Of a stretch of 64,000 nt of DNA, positions 7,694-14,851 are shown in pieces. The notes beneath the pieces are model-generated. The model saw only the letters and a program-made list of their open reading frames with translations. It had not been told where the DNA came from and made no database searches. A program made the position numbers and the translations under genes. Positions within the stretch are counted from its first letter, which is position 1. Each line of letters starts with the position of its first letter. The stretch spans positions 1 to 64,000 of the forward strand of contig JAIRVP010000056.1 in NCBI GenBank assembly GCA_031253835.1. Direction: 5' to 3'. The stretch comes from Burkholderia sp. (GTDB lineage Bacteria > Pseudomonadota > Gammaproteobacteria > Burkholderiales > Burkholderiaceae).

Positions 7694-8383
7694 ATGTTTC
7701 TACAAGGTTACGGCCCGCTGATCCTCGCTGGCACCTGGCAAACCGTCAAACTGGCGGTGCTTTCGCTCGCGCTGTCGTTCCTGCTGGGGCTGCTCGGCGC
7801 AGGCGCGAAGCTGTCGCGCAACCGCGTGACGAACGGCGTCGGCACCGTCTACACGACGCTGATCCGCGGCGTACCCGACCTCGTGCTGATGCTGCTGCTG
7901 TTCTACAGCCTGCAGATCTGGCTGAACATGGCGACCGACGCGCTCGGCTGGGACCAGATCGACATCGACCCGTTCCTCGCCGGCGTGCTCGTGCTCGGCT
8001 TCATCTACGGCGCGTACTTCACCGAGACGTTCCGCGGCGCGTTCCTGTCGGTCCCGCGCGGCCAGCTCGAAGCCGGCAGCGCTTACGGGATGACGAACTG
8101 GCAGGTGTTCACGCGGATCATGTTCCCGCAGATGATGCGCTTCGCGCTGCCGGGCATCGGCAACAACTGGCAGGTGCTCGTGAAGTCGACCGCGCTCGTG
8201 TCGATCATCGGCCTCGCCGACGTCGTGAAGGCCTCGCAGGACGCCGGCAAGGGCACGCTGCGGTTCTTCTTCTTCACGCTGATCGCCGGTGCGGTCTACC
8301 TCGCCATCACGACGATCTCGAACTTCGTGCTGATGTGGCTCGAAAAGCGCTACTCGACCGGTGTCCGCAAGGCTGACCTATGA
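7694..8383 (+). CDS. hisQ: Amino-acid ABC transporter permease HisQ
   Basis: A 229-residue inner-membrane permease with about five transmembrane helices. It has the His/Glu/Gln-permease signature: TLIRGVPDLVLMLLLFY near residue 56 and the coupling EAA loop around AGSAYGMTNWQVFTRIMFPQ. The start at 7694 follows AAGGA with correct spacing. Its last four bases overlap the hisM start (ATGA), indicating translational coupling. It forms the heterodimeric channel with HisM, driven by HisP. Confidence 0.88.
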   Translation: MFLQGYGPLILAGTWQTVKLAVLSLALSFLLGLLGAGAKLSRNRVTNGVGTVYTTLIRGVPDLVLMLLLFYSLQIWLNMATDALGWDQIDIDPFLAGVLVLGFIYGAYFTETFRGAFLSVPRGQLEAGSAYGMTNWQVFTRIMFPQMMRFALPGIGNNWQVLVKSTALVSIIGLADVVKASQDAGKGTLRFFFFTLIAGAVYLAITTISNFVLMWLEKRYSTGVRKADL

Positions 8384-9093
8384 TCGAACTCATCCAAGAA
8401 TACTGGCGCAACTATCTCTACACCGACGGCTATCGCATCACCGGTGTCGCGATCACGCTGTGGCTGCTCGTCGTGTCGATCGGCCTCGGCTTCTGCCTGT
8501 CGATCCCGCTCGCCGTGGCGCGCGTGTCGAAGAAGAAGTGGCTGTCGAGCGCCGTGTGGCTGTACACGTACGTCTTCCGCGGCACGCCGCTCTACGTGCA
8601 GCTGCTGCTCTGCTACACGGGCCTCTACAGCCTGCAGGCCGTGCGCGGCACGCCGATGCTCGACGCGTTCTTCCGCGACGGGATGCACTGCACGCTGCTC
8701 GCGTTCACGCTGAACACCTGCGCGTACACCACCGAGATCTTCGCCGGCGCGATCAAGGCGACGTCGTACGGCGAGATCGAAGCCGCGCGCGCGTACGGGA
8801 TGTCCACGTTCACGATGTATCGCCGCGTGATCCTGCCGTCGGCGCTGCGCCGCGCGCTGCCGCTGTACAGCAACGAAGTGATCCTGATGCTGCACGCCAC
8901 GACGGTGGCCTTCACCGCGACCGTGCCGGACATCCTGAAGATCGCGCGCGACGTCAACTCGGCGACCTACATGTCGTTCCATGCGTTCGGCATCGCCGCC
9001 CTGCTCTACCTCGCGATCTCGTTCACGCTCGTGTGGCTGTTCCGCCAGGCCGAGCGCCGCTGGCTCGCGTATCTGCGCCCGCAAGGCAAGTAA
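8380..9093 (+). CDS. hisM: Amino-acid ABC transporter permease HisM
   Basis: A 237-residue permease, the partner of HisQ. It shows YTYVFRGTPLYVQLLL and the EAA loop EAARAYGMSTFTMYRRVILPSA. The start ATG overlaps the hisQ stop by four bases. In intact operons of this type the ATPase follows directly; here the next gene in the operon (hisP) is 1.17 kb away because an antisense tnpB element lies between them. Confidence 0.88.
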   Translation: MIELIQEYWRNYLYTDGYRITGVAITLWLLVVSIGLGFCLSIPLAVARVSKKKWLSSAVWLYTYVFRGTPLYVQLLLCYTGLYSLQAVRGTPMLDAFFRDGMHCTLLAFTLNTCAYTTEIFAGAIKATSYGEIEAARAYGMSTFTMYRRVILPSALRRALPLYSNEVILMLHATTVAFTATVPDILKIARDVNSATYMSFHAFGIAALLYLAISFTLVWLFRQAERRWLAYLRPQGK

Positions 9094-9111
9094 GTTTTCG
9101 CAGGACTATTG

Positions 9112-9200
9112 TTGACGTCCTCCCCTACCTAACGGCGGGAGATTCCCACACCTGGCGATGCACGTCCGCATCGGAGAATGTTCAGCGCAGCGTTGGTATC
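9112..9200 (-). ncRNA. Probable omega-RNA (reRNA) 3' end of the tnpB element
   Basis: In IS605-family elements the guide RNA scaffold overlaps the end of tnpB and the right end, and finishes in a hairpin followed by TCAA. Here the minus strand has AATCTCCCGCC, the stop, then GGGGAGGACGTCAA, giving a CTCCC / GGGGAG stem and the GTCAA end at 9112. The flank beyond this point (the end of hisM) would be the guide. The 5' limit is a guess, and transcription is not shown. Confidence 0.45.
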
Positions 9201-10190
9201 TCGATCATGCACGACACCACAGCCGTCGCAGGCCCACTCTCTTACTCGCAGTCCCGCGATACCTTTCGGCCGCGTCGTGCTGTCTTTCGACCCGCACGTC
9301 GAACAGGACTGGGTAGAACCGCTTTCGTCGACTTCCTCGAACGTGGCTCCGTGCGCGATCGCCTTGTAGCGGAGCTTGTTTCGGAAGGACGACCCGGATG
9401 CGTCGTAGACGCTTCTCGCCATCCTGGTTCTGGCGAGCTTGGCAGCCGACACGTTGCCGACCGCGAGGTAATCGAAGCGGCGCACCAGGTCGAGCGCGAG
9501 CTTGTGCTGAAAATCGGCGCGTGCATTCACCACCTTGGCATGCAGCTTCGCGATATGCCGCTTGTGCTTTCGCGCACGTTGGGCCTTCGCCAGCTTCTCC
9601 GCTGCGCGTTGGCCGAACCTGTCATTCGGCAGCTTCTCGCCAGTCGAAAGTGTGGCGAAGTCTTTCAGGCCAGGATCGATGCCGACACCGGATCGAATCG
9701 AGCGCGCTTGAACATCGGGCATTTCAATCACGATGTTCAGCAACCAGTTGCCGCGCGCATCCTGCGCAAAGTGGGTTCCATCCTTGATCGTGCCTTCGGG
9801 AAGCAGCCGGCTGTTAAACACGCGGAAAGTGTTGCCGGCGAAACGAAACGCGTCGCCCTCGCGCTTCAGGTCACGGCCCTTCAGCGGCACCCAGCCAAGC
9901 GATTTCCTGCCGCGATAGCGCAAGTAAGGGCGTCTGCGTTGGCTGCGCGACTTCGCGTATTGCTCGCACGTTGCGTTGACGGTGCCGGAATGGATGTCGA
10001 GTTCTTTGCTGCTGCCGGTGGTCAGCACGTTCAGGTCGAAACCCGTCGGCCGTTTCTTGTTCCATTTGAGCGCGTGCTTCTGCGTATCGTTGCAGAAGTT
10101 CCAGACCTAGTTCACCGCACGGCTCTGCTTGTCAAGCAGTCCGTTGAGCGACTTCACCCGGTAGCGATAGACAAGAATCATACCGGCCAT
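9129..10190 (-). pseudogene. tnpB: TnpB (RNA-guided nuclease/transposase OrfB), interrupted by an amber stop
   Basis: Read from the ATG at 10190, the gene has 353 codons, but codon 28 (10107-10109) is TAG in the context AVN-stop-VWNFCN, where relatives have Tyr. The rest is an intact frame: RuvC-I GVGIDPGLKDFATLS (Asp172), the zinc-finger cysteines CSTCG (296, 299) and CDGC (321, 324), and RuvC-III HDRDTNAALNIL (about 328-339). At the usual RuvC-II position the catalytic Glu is replaced (LAVGNVSAAKL, Gly245). Glu289 in EEVDESGSTQSC may be the displaced catalytic residue, as described for some TnpB subfamilies. A shorter product could start at the ATG at 10028 but would lack the N-terminal RNA-binding part. 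Probably non-functional unless the amber codon is suppressed. Confidence 0.85.
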
Positions 10191-10267
10191 TCTAAAGCGG
10201 GAATGTCGCCCATTGGCGGCACTTCTTTCCTCCCGACCATGATTGGCGGGGTTTCTCCGAGCAACTG

Positions 10268-11047
10268 ATGAATTCCCAGACTCAAAAGCTTTTCGTCGAC
10301 GATCTGCACAAGCGGTACGGCGACAACGAGGTGCTCAAGGGCGTGTCGCTGAAGGCGAACTCGGGCGACGTGATCAGCGTGATCGGCTCGTCCGGCTCCG
10401 GCAAGAGCACGATGCTGCGCTGTATCAACTTCCTCGAGCAGCCGAATGCGGGCCGCATCTTCGTCGACGGCGAGGAAGTGCGCACCGCGCTCGACAAGAC
10501 GGGCGCGCTGCGCGCGGCCGACACGAAACAGCTGCAGCGCGTGCGCACCAAGCTGTCGATGGTGTTCCAGCACTTCAATCTCTGGTCGCACATGAACGTG
10601 CTCGAGAACGTGATGGAAGCGCCCGTGAACGTGCTCGGGATCCCGAAGAAGGAAGCCGAGGACCGCGCACGCGAGTATCTCGAGAAGGTCGGCCTCGCGC
10701 CGCGCGTCGAGAAGCAGTATCCGTCGCATTTGTCCGGCGGCCAGCAGCAGCGCGTGGCGATCGCGCGCGCGCTCGCGATGCATCCGGACGTGATGCTGTT
10801 CGACGAGCCGACGTCGGCGCTCGACCCGGAACTCGTCGGCGAAGTGCTGAAGGTGATGCAGAAGCTGGCCGAGGAAGGCCGCACGATGATCGTCGTCACG
10901 CACGAGATGGGCTTCGCGCGCAACGTGTCGAATCACGTGATGTTCCTGCACCAGGGCCGCGTCGAGGAAGAAGGCGTGCCGTCCGAGGTGTTTGCCAACC
11001 CGAAGAGCGAACGCCTGCGCGGGTTCCTGTCGGGCAGCCTCAAGTAA
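10268..11047 (+). CDS. hisP: Amino-acid ABC transporter ATP-binding protein HisP
   Basis: A 259-residue ATPase with Walker A GSSGSGKST (40-48), Q-loop FQHFNLWSH, signature LSGGQQQR, Walker B VMLFDEPTS and the H-loop VVTHEMGF. The ALRAADTKQLQRVRTKLSMVFQ stretch is typical of HisP-type ATPases. It belongs to the same importer as the genes at 6694-9093 but is separated by the tnpB element. Only a weak GAG precedes the ATG, so its original ribosome-binding site may have been altered by the insertion. It is followed by a hairpin at 11071-11096. Confidence 0.9.
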   Translation: MNSQTQKLFVDDLHKRYGDNEVLKGVSLKANSGDVISVIGSSGSGKSTMLRCINFLEQPNAGRIFVDGEEVRTALDKTGALRAADTKQLQRVRTKLSMVFQHFNLWSHMNVLENVMEAPVNVLGIPKKEAEDRAREYLEKVGLAPRVEKQYPSHLSGGQQQRVAIARALAMHPDVMLFDEPTSALDPELVGEVLKVMQKLAEEGRTMIVVTHEMGFARNVSNHVMFLHQGRVEEEGVPSEVFANPKSERLRGFLSGSLK

Positions 11048-11070
11048 CACGCACGCCACGCACGACCTTC

Positions 11071-11096
11071 GAACGGGCGCCCCGCGGCGCCCGTTC
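11071..11096. terminator. Stem-loop between convergent hisP and acetyltransferase genes
   Basis: A perfect 11-bp stem (GAACGGGCGCC / GGCGCCCGTTC) with a CCGC loop. It sits in the 54-base gap between two converging genes. The T-run is poor. Confidence 0.6.
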
Positions 11097-11101
11097 TGCG
11101 T

Positions 11102-11599
11102 TTACGCGGCGCTCACCGGTGCGCTGTCGGCGAACGCGCGCAGTGCGTCGCCCGCCAGCCGGTAACGCACCCATTCGCTCTGCGCCGCCGCGCCGACGCT
11201 CTCGTAGAAGCGGATCGCCGGCTCGTTCCAGTCGAGCACGCTCCATTCGAACCGCCCGCAACCCGACTCGACCGCGATCCGCGCGAGCGTCTTCAGCAGC
11301 CGCAGCCCGGCACCCGCCCCGCGAAAGCACGGCGATACGTACAGATCCTCGAGATACAGCCCCTGCCGCGCGAGCCACGTCGAATACGAGAAGAAATACA
11401 CGGCGAAGCCGGCCGGCTCGCCGTCGACCTCGCAGATCAGTGCGCGCGCCGGCGAACCTTCGCCGAACAGGCTGCGCTCGAGCGACGCGGGCGTCGCGAT
11501 CACTTCGTGCTCCGCCTTCTCGTAGACGGCCAGCTCGGTAATGAAACGCAGGATCAGCGGCACGTCGGCGACGGTGGCGGAACGGATATCGATTTGCAC
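11102..11599 (-). CDS. GNAT N-acetyltransferase, diamine/spermidine acetyltransferase-like
   Basis: A 165-residue single-domain acetyltransferase. The acetyl-CoA site is in LYVSPCFRGAGAGLRLLKTLA (about residues 86-106), after LYLEDL. The segment RFEWSVLDWNEPAIRFYESVGA is characteristic of the SSAT-like branch that acetylates polyamines or thialysine. I use the GTG at 11599 because GGAGGAGGG lies 8 bases upstream; an ATG further up lacks such a site. It is divergent from a LysR regulator. The substrate is inferred from family only. Confidence 0.8.
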   Translation of the reverse strand: MQIDIRSATVADVPLILRFITELAVYEKAEHEVIATPASLERSLFGEGSPARALICEVDGEPAGFAVYFFSYSTWLARQGLYLEDLYVSPCFRGAGAGLRLLKTLARIAVESGCGRFEWSVLDWNEPAIRFYESVGAAAQSEWVRYRLAGDALRAFADSAPVSAA

Positions 11600-11732
11600 G
11601 GGTTGAGCCCTCCTCCGGCCCGGACTTGAAACGGAAAGCGGCGCCATGCACGTGCGCTGGCGCCGATCAAACCGTCATGCTACGTTCACGCCGTGCCTGC
11701 AGGAAGTGCAGTTTCTTCATCCGGACCTGAAC

Positions 11733-12653
11733 ATGATGCATCCTGACCTGCGACGTCTCGACCTGAACCTGCTGCTCGTGTTCGATGCGCTGTACCGCCA
11801 TCGGTCGGTCGCGGCGGCCGCGCACGAGCTCGCGTTGAGCCCGTCCGCGTTGAGCCACGCGCTCGCGCGGCTGCGCGACGCGATCGGCGATGCACTGTTC
11901 GTGCGCCTCGGCAACGAGATGCAGCCGACCGTGCGCGCCGACGACATCGCCACGTGGGCCGGCGACGCGCTCGACGCGATGTCGAAGGGGCTCGCCCGCG
12001 CGCGCCGCTTCGATCCCGCGCACAGCGACCGCACGTTCGTGTTCGCCGCGACCGACTACACGGCGTTCGCGGTGTTGCCGGCGTTCCTCGCGCGGATCCA
12101 GCACGTCGCGCCGCAGCTGCGGATCCGCGTCGTGCATTCCGACCGGAAGATCTCCGTCGACGAACTCGCGGCCGGCCGCATCGACTTCGCGCTCGGCTAT
12201 CACGAGGAATCGGCGGCCGACGCGCCGGGCATCGAGGATTTCGACTGGTTCTCCGACGACTACGTGGTGATCGCGAGCGCCGCTCATCCGGCGATCCGCC
12301 GCCGGCTGACGCTCGACCAGTACCTGGCGGCCCGCCACGTGGTCGTCACGCCGTGGAACGAGTCGCGCGGCGTCGTCGACTACGTGCTCGACCGGCTCGG
12401 CCTCGCGCGGCAGGTGGCCGTGCAGTTGCCGACGGTGCTGGCCGCGCCGTTCGTGATCGCGGAATCCGAACTGCTGATGACCGTGCCGAACCGCGCCGCG
12501 CAGGCGCTGCGGCACGCGGCGCCGATCCGCATCTTTCCCGCGCCGTTCGAGATTCCACGCTACACGGTGAAGGTCTACTCGCACGCGAAACATGCGCGCA
12601 CCGATGCGCACCGCTGGATTCGCGCGCAGTTGCTCGACGCACGGCCGGACTGA
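11733..12653 (+). CDS. LysR-family transcriptional regulator
   Basis: A regulator of about 306 residues. The N-terminal winged helix-turn-helix is typical (LDLNLLLVFDALYRHRSVAAAAHELALSPSALSHALARLR split over residues 8-45), followed by the substrate-binding domain (FVFAATDYTAFAVLPAFLARI onward), which resembles the NodD/NahR-like subgroup. Adjacent ATGs at 11733 and 11736 are both possible starts; neither has a strong ribosome-binding site. It is divergent from the acetyltransferase at 11102-11599 across 133 bases, which makes that gene its most likely neighbour target. The effector is unknown. Confidence 0.85.
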   Translation: MMHPDLRRLDLNLLLVFDALYRHRSVAAAAHELALSPSALSHALARLRDAIGDALFVRLGNEMQPTVRADDIATWAGDALDAMSKGLARARRFDPAHSDRTFVFAATDYTAFAVLPAFLARIQHVAPQLRIRVVHSDRKISVDELAAGRIDFALGYHEESAADAPGIEDFDWFSDDYVVIASAAHPAIRRRLTLDQYLAARHVVVTPWNESRGVVDYVLDRLGLARQVAVQLPTVLAAPFVIAESELLMTVPNRAAQALRHAAPIRIFPAPFEIPRYTVKVYSHAKHARTDAHRWIRAQLLDARPD

Positions 12654-13213
12654 GCGCAGCACGCCCTGCCCGCGCGCCTTGTGCGACGGGCGTCTCAAGC
12701 GTCTGCCGGCAGCCGCCGAAACCGCCGGAATCATTACGAAATACTTACCCATTCCGCGACTTTCGCGTCTACGCTCGCGCTTCCGCAACGTCAATAGTGG
12801 CAATCCTTGACCCATGTTCGCGGGATTCGTGTCTCCCTTGCGTGACAAGGGTTTTCCGTTAATCGCCAACCCTCGGTGCACCTGTTGCGCACCGTGTTGC
12901 ATGGCAATTTGGCGACAGCTGTTAGTCAAACAACGATTTCCATCGCCACAAAATTGTATTTTTGCTAAATTAGTAACCAAAGTAGCAAAACGAAGTTCGT
13001 GAAATGTAGTTTAGCTTCACGACACTACAAGGAGACCCCGCAGGCCGACCCGGCTGCGCGGGACCGCTCAACGGTTTTCCGTCCGCTTGCCCGCGTGCTG
13101 CGCTTACCGGCCCTGCACGAGGTCTCCCTGGTTATCCCGCTTTTGCCCGGCGCTCGCGCTCCGGGCATCTCGTGCAGTCTGGGTTGACTTTTTGACAGGG
13201 TATGGAGGAGATG
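12654..13213. promoter_or_regulatory. Long upstream region of the porin gene
   Basis: This 560-base gap has no convincing gene. Its centre (about 12900-13030) is much more AT-rich than the surroundings and probably holds the porin promoter, with candidate hexamers such as TTGTAT and TAAATT. Two stem-loops follow: a TCGTGAA / TTCACGA hairpin at 12997-13022 and a nested hairpin at 13113-13177. This layout suggests a long, structured 5' leader. Confidence 0.5.
13113..13177 (+). promoter_or_regulatory. Nested hairpin in the porin 5' leader
   Basis: The outer stem CTGCACGAG (13113-13121) pairs with CTCGTGCAG (13169-13177). Inside it, TGCCCGG (13144-13150) pairs with CCGGGCA (13161-13167) around a 10-base loop. 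It ends 36 bases before the porin ATG. No T-run follows, so a regulatory leader or an sRNA-type structure is more likely than a terminator. Confidence 0.5.
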
Positions 13214-14290
13214 ATGAAGAAAGCTTTGGTCGCGGCCGCGCTGATGGCTGCTGGGGTGGTGACGGCGCACGCGCAGAGCAGCGTCACGCTGTATGGCCGC
13301 CTGGATGCAGGCATCGAGTACATGAACGGCCTGCAAAACGGCCACCAAGTGCGCGCGGAAAGCGGCGACTGGGGCACGAGCCTGTGGGGCTTGAAGGGTA
13401 GCGAGGACATCGGTGGCGGCAACAAGGTCCTGTTCCACCTCGAAGGCGCGTTCAACACGATGACCGGCGGCTTCAGCGGCTCGATCTGGGATCGTTTTGC
13501 GACGGTCGGCATCTCGAACGATCGCTACGGTACGCTGCTGTTGGGTCGTGAACTCGCGATCGCCAACGGCGTGTGGGACTTCGACCCGTTCGGCCAGTCG
13601 GCCTGGTCGACCGCATCGCTCGTCCGCGGCCGCAACTGGAACAAGACCAGCAACAACGTGTCGTACCAGTCGCCGTCGCTCTACGGCCTCGACTTCTACG
13701 GCCAGTTCTCGTTCTCGAACTCGACCAGCTTCAACGGCAACACGACGGCCGGCCAACCGGGCCGTGCAATGGGCGGTCAGGTCACCTACACGAACGCGCT
13801 GTTCCAGTTGCGCGGCATCTACGACGAAACGCGCGACAGCAACGGCCGCTTCTCGGACGTGTTCAACTACTCGCGTGAATACTTCGCGGGCGTGAACGTG
13901 TTCCTCGGCCAGTTCAAGGTTCAGGCGGCTTACCAGGCATCGCGCGCGGACGGCAGCGGCGGCCCGGCAGTGAACGCCGGCGTGACGGGCACCCAGCAGG
14001 TCTGGGGCGGTGTGACGTGGCAGGCCACGCCGGCAGCGGCGCTGATCGCAGCCGTGTATCACGTGAACGCGAACCACGGTGGCGGCAACGCGAACATCTA
14101 CACGGTCGGCGGCTCGTACAACATCTCGAAGCGCACGCTGTTCGACCTGCAGGTCGCGACGGTGCGCAACAGCAAGAACGCCAACTTCGGCCTGAACGCG
14201 AACGGCGCCGGTACGGCCGTGTCGACGGGCAACCCGAATCCGGGCGGCAGCCAGACCGGCGTCTACGCCGGTATCCAGCACCTGTTCTGA
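13214..14290 (+). CDS. Outer-membrane porin, OmpC/OpcP family
   Basis: A 358-residue general porin of the Gram-negative porin_4 type common in Burkholderia. The signal peptide is residues 1-21 (MKKALVAAALMAAG..., cleavage after AHA). The mature protein starts QSSVTLYGRLDAGIEY, the hallmark first strand, and carries the SGDWGTSLWGLKGSEDIGGG segment. It ends GIQHLF with the C-terminal Phe needed for BAM-dependent assembly. Several in-frame ATGs crowd the start (13202, 13211, 13214); 13214 is chosen because GGAGGAG at 13204-13210 precedes it and it gives a proper signal peptide. It is a single-gene unit with a structured leader and its own terminator. Confidence 0.92.
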   Translation: MKKALVAAALMAAGVVTAHAQSSVTLYGRLDAGIEYMNGLQNGHQVRAESGDWGTSLWGLKGSEDIGGGNKVLFHLEGAFNTMTGGFSGSIWDRFATVGISNDRYGTLLLGRELAIANGVWDFDPFGQSAWSTASLVRGRNWNKTSNNVSYQSPSLYGLDFYGQFSFSNSTSFNGNTTAGQPGRAMGGQVTYTNALFQLRGIYDETRDSNGRFSDVFNYSREYFAGVNVFLGQFKVQAAYQASRADGSGGPAVNAGVTGTQQVWGGVTWQATPAAALIAAVYHVNANHGGGNANIYTVGGSYNISKRTLFDLQVATVRNSKNANFGLNANGAGTAVSTGNPNPGGSQTGVYAGIQHLF

Positions 14291-14350
14291 TCGGGCGCCG
14301 TCAAAGAACGATTCGACAACACTTTCCACGCTGCTGCGAGAGGCGCGTAT

Positions 14351-14386
14351 CGGTGCGGTACCCAACCGGGTATCGCACCGTTTTTT
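14351..14386 (+). terminator. Rho-independent terminator of the porin gene
   Basis: A 13-bp stem with one mismatch (CGGTGCGGTACCC / GGGTATCGCACCG) followed by TTTTTT. Confidence 0.88.
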
Positions 14387-14429
14387 ATTGGCGGGCCGGC
14401 TTGGCGCGGCCCATCGACGGAGTCGGCGC

Positions 14430-14768
14430 TCAGACGGCCGCTTCGTTCTCTTCGCCGGTGCGGATGCGGATCACGCGCTCGACGTCCGACACGAAGATCT
14501 TGCCGTCGCCGATCTTGCCGGTACGCGCCGCGCCGATCACCGCGTCGATCACCTGGTCGACCTGCGCTTCCGCGACGACCACTTCGATCTTCATCTTCGG
14601 CAGGAAGTCGACGACGTATTCGGCGCCGCGATACAGCTCGGTATGGCCCTTCTGGCGGCCGAAGCCCTTCACTTCCGTCACGGTCAGGCCCGTGAGACCC
14701 ACTTCGGCGAGCGCTTCGCGGACTTCGTCCAGCTTGAACGGCTTGATGATGGCGGTGATGCGTTTCAT
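14430..14768 (-). CDS. glnB: Nitrogen regulatory protein PII
   Basis: A 112-residue PII protein, exactly the family length. It begins MKRITAIIKPFKLDEVREAL, has the T-loop with the uridylylation site Tyr51 (YRGAEYVVDF), and the two signature stretches KGFGRQKGHTE and GKIGDGKIFV. It senses 2-oxoglutarate, ATP and ADP, and controls glutamine synthetase adenylylation and the NtrB/NtrC system. It lies 83 bases downstream of nadE on the same strand. NadE needs glutamine as amide donor, and association of nadE with a PII gene is recurrent in proteobacteria. Confidence 0.95.
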   Translation of the reverse strand: MKRITAIIKPFKLDEVREALAEVGLTGLTVTEVKGFGRQKGHTELYRGAEYVVDFLPKMKIEVVVAEAQVDQVIDAVIGAARTGKIGDGKIFVSDVERVIRIRTGEENEAAV

Positions 14769-14851
14769 GGTGGTTGTCCCCCAATGCTCGTTTGGATGAA
14801 AAATCGCGATCCCGATTGTAAGCCTGCGGGCCACATCCGGCCCAGCACGGC

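Larger units (their letters stand above)
9112..10262 (-). mobile_element. IS1341-type (IS200/IS605 family) tnpB-only element
   Basis: This insertion between hisM and hisP lies antisense to the operon and carries only tnpB, with no Y1 tnpA. The right end is well supported: after the tnpB stop (minus strand) come a GC hairpin and GTCAA, the typical IS605-family 3' terminus, placing the end at 9112. The left end is approximate, before about 10262. The region 10205-10255 contains a CCCGCC / GGTCGGG imperfect hairpin consistent with a subterminal left-end structure, but the exact TAM cannot be fixed from one copy. Confidence 0.7.

Noticed and set aside
9129..10028. A complete, active 299-residue transposase
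   Set aside because: The shorter frame begins after the amber codon and lacks the N-terminal RNA-binding segment found in the family, so it is treated as part of a pseudogene.
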